From Gammaproteobacteria bacterium UBA5338 (GTDB lineage: Bacteria > Pseudomonadota > Gammaproteobacteria > Pseudomonadales > UBA5862): a stretch of DNA of 10,551 nucleotides. Below are positions 8,041 to 10,551 of the stretch, in pieces. The stretch covers positions 1 through 10,551 of the forward strand of contig DHQM01000063.1 of assembly GCA_002408105.1 (NCBI GenBank). The letters are read 5' to 3'. The notes under the pieces were generated by a model. It was given only the letters and a program-made list of their open reading frames with translations, made no database searches and was not told the origin of the DNA. How positions within the stretch are numbered: position 1 is the first letter of the stretch; each line of letters starts with the position of its first letter. Both the position numbers and the translations under genes were made by a program.

Positions 8041-8164
8041 GTACTTGACCCGTTGACCCCCGCAAGGTCACACGAACTGAGCGCACCGGATGACTTAATG
8101 GGCAACGCCAAGCCGGCTCGCGTGTCTGACAGTCAGTATAGAAAAGCCAAGTTGAGGTGCCGTG

Positions 8165-8510
8165 ATGGCGTTGGCAAAATCGCCGCGCACCGGTCTGCGG
8201 CGCAAGGGCCATGGGCAGCGGACAGCCAACGGGCCGGCACCAAGCGCCCGCGAGCGAGCCCCATTGCCCGCCTGTATCCCTGCCCGCGCCGAGGTGGAGC
8301 GCCGCGTAGGCCTGCGCCGCTCGGCGATCTACCGCCGCACGCGCGATAAATGTTTCCCCCAAGCCCGTCCACGACATCGGCTCCGCCACAGTCTGGTGGC
8401 TAAAGAGCGAAATCGAGGAGTGGCAACGCACACGCATCGCTGCACGCGACGCCGGCGAGCACGGCGCGGGAGATCCGCCAGGAGAGGAGGAGACGGGCTC
8501 AGCCGCCTAA
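8165..8510 (+). pseudogene. AlpA-like phage/island regulator, frameshifted
   Basis: Two plus-strand frames together encode an AlpA-family DNA-binding protein. Frame one carries EVERRVGLRRSAIYRRTRDKC, the helix-turn-helix. One base later, frame two continues with KPVHDIGSATVWWLKSEIEE, then W and RIAARDA, up to TAA 8508-8510. Removing one base from the C run at 8356-8360 restores FPKPV, the usual AlpA sequence at this point, and gives one 114-aa reading frame. ATG 8165 has GAGG (8154-8157) 7 nt upstream. Typical AlpA proteins are 60-90 aa; here the first ~40 residues are of doubtful origin and the tail is acidic (GEEETGS). AlpA proteins regulate prophage or island excision genes, and this one lies beside tRNA-Asp, a common integration site. 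It is either a decayed island gene or an intact gene carrying a one-base sequencing error. Confidence 0.7.
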
Positions 8511-8526
8511 AGCCAGCCACCGACAT

Positions 8527-8547
8527 GTATGGGTAAAAGTATGGGCA
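8527..8547 (+). repeat. Pair of 9-bp direct repeats near the tRNA-Asp 3' end
   Basis: GTATGGGTA (8527-8535) and GTATGGGCA (8539-8547) repeat with a 12-bp period, about 55-75 bp from the 3' end of tRNA-Asp. Short direct repeats of this kind beside a tRNA gene are common as arm-type binding sites of tyrosine integrases. Here no integrase is present, so the role is inferred only from position and from the adjacent AlpA-like remnant. Confidence 0.45.
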
Positions 8548-8560
8548 GGAAAGGCCGCCC
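8535..8560 (-). terminator. Weak candidate terminator for the tRNA-Val/Asp transcript
   Basis: On the minus strand bases 8560-8543 can fold as a 6-bp GC-rich stem with one bulged base and a five-base loop. Four bases later a run of four T follows (8538-8535). It lies about 40 nt past the tRNA-Asp CCA end. The T run is short and offset from the stem, so this is only a possibility. Confidence 0.3.
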
Positions 8561-8600
8561 GTAAATTTCCCCAATACAATCAACGTGTTGCAAAGACATT

Positions 8601-8677
8601 TGGCGGAGCGGACGGGACTCGAACCCGCGACCCCCGGCGTGACAGGCCGGTATTCTAACCAACTGAACTACCGCTCC
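8601..8677 (-). tRNA. tRNA-Asp (anticodon GTC)
   Basis: A full 77-nt cloverleaf is visible on the minus strand. It has a 7-bp acceptor stem GGAGCGG/CCGCTCC, D arm AGTTCAGTTGG, anticodon loop CTGTCAC with anticodon GTC, T arm with GGTTCGAGTCC, discriminator G and an encoded CCA. It is co-oriented with tRNA-Val 19 nt upstream and probably processed from the same transcript. Its 3' end faces the AlpA-like remnant. Confidence 0.97.
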
Positions 8678-8696
8678 GCAGCGGACTCTCGGTGCA

Positions 8697-8772
8697 TGGT
8701 GGGTGGAGAGGGATTCGAACCCCCGACATTCGCCTTGTAAGGGCGACGCTCTACCAACTGAGCTATCCACCC
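8697..8772 (-). tRNA. tRNA-Val (anticodon TAC)
   Basis: A 76-nt cloverleaf on the minus strand. The acceptor stem is GGGTGGA/TCCACCC, the D arm contains TAGCTCAGTTGGTAGAG, and the anticodon loop CTTACAA has anticodon TAC. The T arm contains GGTTCGAATCC, with discriminator A and an encoded CCA. It is the first gene of a Val-Asp tandem and has its own promoter just upstream. Confidence 0.97.
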
Positions 8773-8788
8773 CAGCCGAGAGGTGCGC

Positions 8789-8816
8789 ATTCTACCCGAA
8801 ACCCTTGGCATGTCAA
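8789..8816 (-). promoter_or_regulatory. Sigma70 promoter of the tRNA-Val/tRNA-Asp unit
   Basis: On the minus strand a perfect TTGACA (8811-8816) is followed after 16 bp by TAGAAT (8789-8794, 5/6). The sequence right after the -10 is GCGC, the GC-rich discriminator typical of stringently controlled stable-RNA promoters. The predicted start near 8782 is about 10 nt before the mature tRNA-Val 5' end. The -35 box contains the TGA stop codon (8815-8813) of the prpF-like gene. Confidence 0.8.
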
Positions 8817-10006
8817 AAGCCGTGAGCCCCAACTGGCGGGACCAGCCAGCCATCCATCAACACCCTGGCTGTGCGACTGAATCCGGCGCAGTTCAACTCG
8901 CCGCCCTGATCCGCAGTGGCGGCCACTTCCGCAGTCAATTCCATGGTCCCCGCTGGATGCCCAAGTCGCAGTCGAAAGGTTCCGGTGAGGCTGCTGCCAC
9001 TCGACAGTTCGCCCACCAGCGAGTCCGGTAGCGTCGCCGCTGCCACCAGGGCGATAGCGCCGGTTCCCGTGAAAGCACCATGAGGCTGCCCCATCGACAG
9101 AACACGCGCACAAACGTCGTACTGGTCCGCGCGGATCTCCACTCCAGAACTGGTGCGGTAGTCTGCCGCAGGACCAACCAAGGCGACTTTGGGCGTCGCA
9201 GGGCAGGTGTGATCGGCCTCCTCGGGGTGCTCGACAAGCCCCATTCTTGCCGCGGCCTGGGCTCGAATCCAGGCAAGGCGCGCGAGCAATCCGGGCGATG
9301 CAGCCAGTTGCTGCGGGGTCTCGGTTCCCCGGCATCCAAAGTCGTGGGCACGCACGAACACCATCGGGTTTCCGGCGTCCACCAGGGTGGCCGACACGCG
9401 TCGGCCGCCATCATCCAGCAGCTCTTTCACTTGGCCGGTGGGCAGCAGGCCGCGGCCACAACCCGCACCGGCGGGCCGAAAGAATCGCAAATGAAGCTCC
9501 GGGCCTGCAAATGAAACGCCCGGCTCGGCAAAGCTGCCCACCTCGGCCGGGCCATTCAGTCCCCAAGGCACGTCCACTTCGATTCGCTGCGCTGTATTCG
9601 CCTGCCAAATTCGCGTGGAGCGCAGCGCTCCTGCAGCCGCTTGATGCGGCGCCGTCCATCCGCGCTCGGCAGCGAACAGGGCGACCGCCGCGGTCAGGTT
9701 TCCGCAATTTCCGGAATAATCGATCAACGCGCAGTCCGTGGCGACCTGACCGAATAGGTAGTCGACATCGAACCCCGGGCGGGTCGAGCGACTGAGAATG
9801 GCGACTTTGCTCGTGCTTGACCTCCCCCCGCCAATCCCATCCAACTGGCGGCCACTCGGGTCGGGGCTGCCCATCATGCGCAGCAGGAGCCGGTCACGTG
9901 CCGCATTATCTGAAGGCAGGTCTTGTGCGAGAACAAACAACCCCTTGCTGGTTCCCCCCCGCATCCAAACTGCGGGAATGCGCGGCGGCCGAGGGGAGCA
10001 GGTCAT
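8813..10006 (-). CDS. PrpF/DUF453-family aconitate isomerase-like protein
   Basis: This 397-aa cytoplasmic protein belongs to the PrpF family of diaminopimelate-epimerase fold isomerases (2-methylaconitate cis-trans isomerase, aconitate isomerase, 4-oxalomesaconate tautomerase). Seen are MRGGTSKG at 15-22, the catalytic-type K67 in SSTSKVAI, C101 in [11 protein letters not shown], the NPMVFV segment near 213-218, and SMGQPHGAF at 304-312. In PrpF the Lys and Cys at equivalent places are essential, so it is probably active. There is no prpBCD, acnD or gal/protocatechuate gene nearby, so the substrate is undetermined and I give no symbol. I chose ATG 10006 because MRGGTSKG then lies about 15 residues in, as usual; a GTG at 10015 is also in frame. 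It lies between tRNA-Pro (45 bp upstream) and tRNA-Val (40 bp downstream), with no promoter of its own visible. Confidence 0.88.
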   Translation of the reverse strand: MTCSPRPPRIPAVWMRGGTSKGLFVLAQDLPSDNAARDRLLLRMMGSPDPSGRQLDGIGGGRSSTSKVAILSRSTRPGFDVDYLFGQVATDCALIDYSGNCGNLTAAVALFAAERGWTAPHQAAAGALRSTRIWQANTAQRIEVDVPWGLNGPAEVGSFAEPGVSFAGPELHLRFFRPAGAGCGRGLLPTGQVKELLDDGGRRVSATLVDAGNPMVFVRAHDFGCRGTETPQQLAASPGLLARLAWIRAQAAARMGLVEHPEEADHTCPATPKVALVGPAADYRTSSGVEIRADQYDVCARVLSMGQPHGAFTGTGAIALVAAATLPDSLVGELSSGSSLTGTFRLRLGHPAGTMELTAEVAATADQGGELNCAGFSRTARVLMDGWLVPPVGAHGF

Positions 10007-10051
10007 GCGGACCACCCGGGAAGGCTTGGTGAAACGAGGGCCCTACAGAAA

Positions 10052-10128
10052 TGGTCGGGACGGCAGGATTTGAACCTGCGACCACCACACCCCCAGTGTG
10101 GTGCGCTACCAGGCTGCGCTACGCCCCG
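10052..10128 (-). tRNA. tRNA-Pro (anticodon GGG)
   Basis: A 77-nt cloverleaf on the minus strand. The acceptor stem is CGGGGCG/CGTCCCG (one G-T pair) with the C1-G72 pair, the D arm contains TAGCGCAGCCTGGTAGCGCA, and the anticodon loop CTGGGGG has anticodon GGG. The T arm contains GGTTCAAATCC, with discriminator A and an encoded CCA. It follows a MerR-type gene, an arrangement I recall from Pseudomonas chromosomes downstream of ihfA. Confidence 0.97.
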
Positions 10129-10143
10129 ATGCTGGCGTTTTCG

Positions 10144-10162
10144 CGCGGTGGTCAACCACGCG
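10144..10162 (-). other. Hairpin in the tRNA-Pro leader
   Basis: GTGGT and ACCAC form a perfect inverted repeat around two bases, extended by three G-C pairs past one bulged base, for eight pairs in all. It lies between the predicted -10 and the mature 5' end of tRNA-Pro, so it would be in the transcribed leader and may guide 5' processing. A two-base loop is tight, so the innermost pair would open. Confidence 0.4.
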
Positions 10163-10171
10163 AGCGGCCGT

Positions 10172-10200
10172 ATTCTACCTGAAAGGCCGAAGCGGGGAAA
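10172..10200 (-). promoter_or_regulatory. Candidate promoter of tRNA-Pro
   Basis: On the minus strand TAGAAT (10172-10177, 5/6) is preceded after 17 bp by TTTCCC (10195-10200, only 3/6). The -10 lies in the same GGTAGAAT context as the tRNA-Val promoter. The predicted start near 10165 leaves a leader of about 37 nt. If transcription continues past tRNA-Pro it would also serve the prpF-like gene. Confidence 0.45.
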
Positions 10201-10276
10201 CGCGGCTGGACCGTTCCGGCCAGATGCCTTTGCCTGCCAAATCCGCACCGCCCATGGCACACCAGGAGCCGCACGC

Positions 10277-10551
10277 TCAGTCACGCAGCAAGCTGCGCAT
10301 CGCTTCGAGTTCATCAATGGTCTGGCGCAGAAGCTGCTGGTACTGGCCCAAGTCGACGCGCGTTTCCGGGCTCGTCAGGCGCTGGCGTGCGCCAGCTATG
10401 GTGTACCCCTCGTTGTACAGCAGGGCTCGAATTTGACGAATCAATAGCACGTCTTGACGCTGGTAGTACCTACGGTTGCCTCGCCGCTTGACTGGATCAA
10501 GCTGTGCAAATTCCTGCTCCCAGTAGCGCAGCACATGCGGCTTGACCGCAC
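10277..10551 (-). CDS. MerR family transcriptional regulator, N-terminus off the window
   Basis: This is the C-terminal 90 residues of a MerR-type DNA-binding protein. The frame is still open at the window edge ([14 protein letters not shown]), so the apparent GTG at 10534 is not the start. Visible are the end of the MerR recognition region, the [12 protein letters not shown] wing, and helix [23 protein letters not shown] short helical C-terminal tail follows ([20 protein letters not shown]). There is no effector-binding domain and no metal-binding cysteines, as in the small MerR-like proteins encoded next to ihfA in many gammaproteobacteria; ihfA would lie beyond base 10551. The regulon is unknown. 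About 75 bp follow its stop before the tRNA-Pro promoter, with no clear terminator. Confidence 0.9.
   Translation of the reverse strand, partial: AVKPHVLRYWEQEFAQLDPVKRRGNRRYYQRQDVLLIRQIRALLYNEGYTIAGARQRLTSPETRVDLGQYQQLLRQTIDELEAMRSLLRD

Noticed and set aside
8135..8163. TATACT -10-like box as promoter of the coiled-coil gene
   Set aside because: The -10 is good but the -35 at 17 bp matches only 3 of 6 and the leader would be about 90 nt; mentioned under the gene but too weak to list as a feature.
8507..8853. Short minus-strand open frames across the tRNA-Val and tRNA-Asp genes
   Set aside because: They are translations of tRNA sequence (GFESR-type peptides are typical of T arms).
10037..10044. 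Palindrome AGGGCCCT between tRNA-Pro and the prpF-like gene as a terminator
   Set aside because: Only 4 bp per arm with no loop and no T run on either side.
10204..10223. CTGG...CCAG inverted repeat after the MerR gene as a terminator
   Set aside because: The stem is short with a bulge, and only a three-T run follows some bases later; not convincing.

Overview
The window looks like chromosomal core sequence of a GC-rich gammaproteobacterium, probably on the Pseudomonas side of the class. The evidence is protein character (a 294-aa NAD kinase of the Pseudomonas type, an E. coli-type PepN, a YeaC/DUF1315 protein) and gene order. The minus-strand run NAD kinase - metallophosphoesterase - rhomboid protease - DUF1315 protein - PepN, and a MerR-type gene followed by tRNA-Pro, both recall Pseudomonas chromosomes. 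This placement is from memory and was not checked by a search.

Layout. Bases 1-910 (+) hold the C-terminal part of an HDOD-domain signalling protein whose start lies outside the window. It converges on, and overlaps by 6 bp, a compact five-gene minus-strand operon (6636 down to 905) with a good sigma70-like promoter at 6666-6695. Junctions are tight: a GTGA overlap, a 1-nt gap, a 16-nt gap and an 8-nt overlap. Upstream of it (8040-6712, minus) is a 442-aa coiled-coil protein of unknown function with a C-terminal Cys/His cluster.

Bases 8041-8600 have no intact gene. They hold a frameshifted AlpA-like (prophage/island regulator) gene on the plus strand and a pair of 9-bp direct repeats, lying at the 3' end of a tRNA-Asp gene, a typical site for integrative elements. 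This is the most accessory-looking part of the window. Bases 8601-10128 (minus) hold tRNA-Pro(GGG), a stand-alone PrpF-family isomerase gene, then tRNA-Val(TAC) and tRNA-Asp(GTC). The tRNA-Val/Asp promoter overlaps the prpF-like stop codon, and only 45 bp separate the prpF-like start from tRNA-Pro. The window ends inside a MerR-family regulator (minus).

Most of the window is ordinary housekeeping DNA. The points worth a second look are the island scar beside tRNA-Asp, the isomerase gene wedged between tRNA genes, and the uncharacterised coiled-coil protein. I did not see a clearly new multi-gene system.
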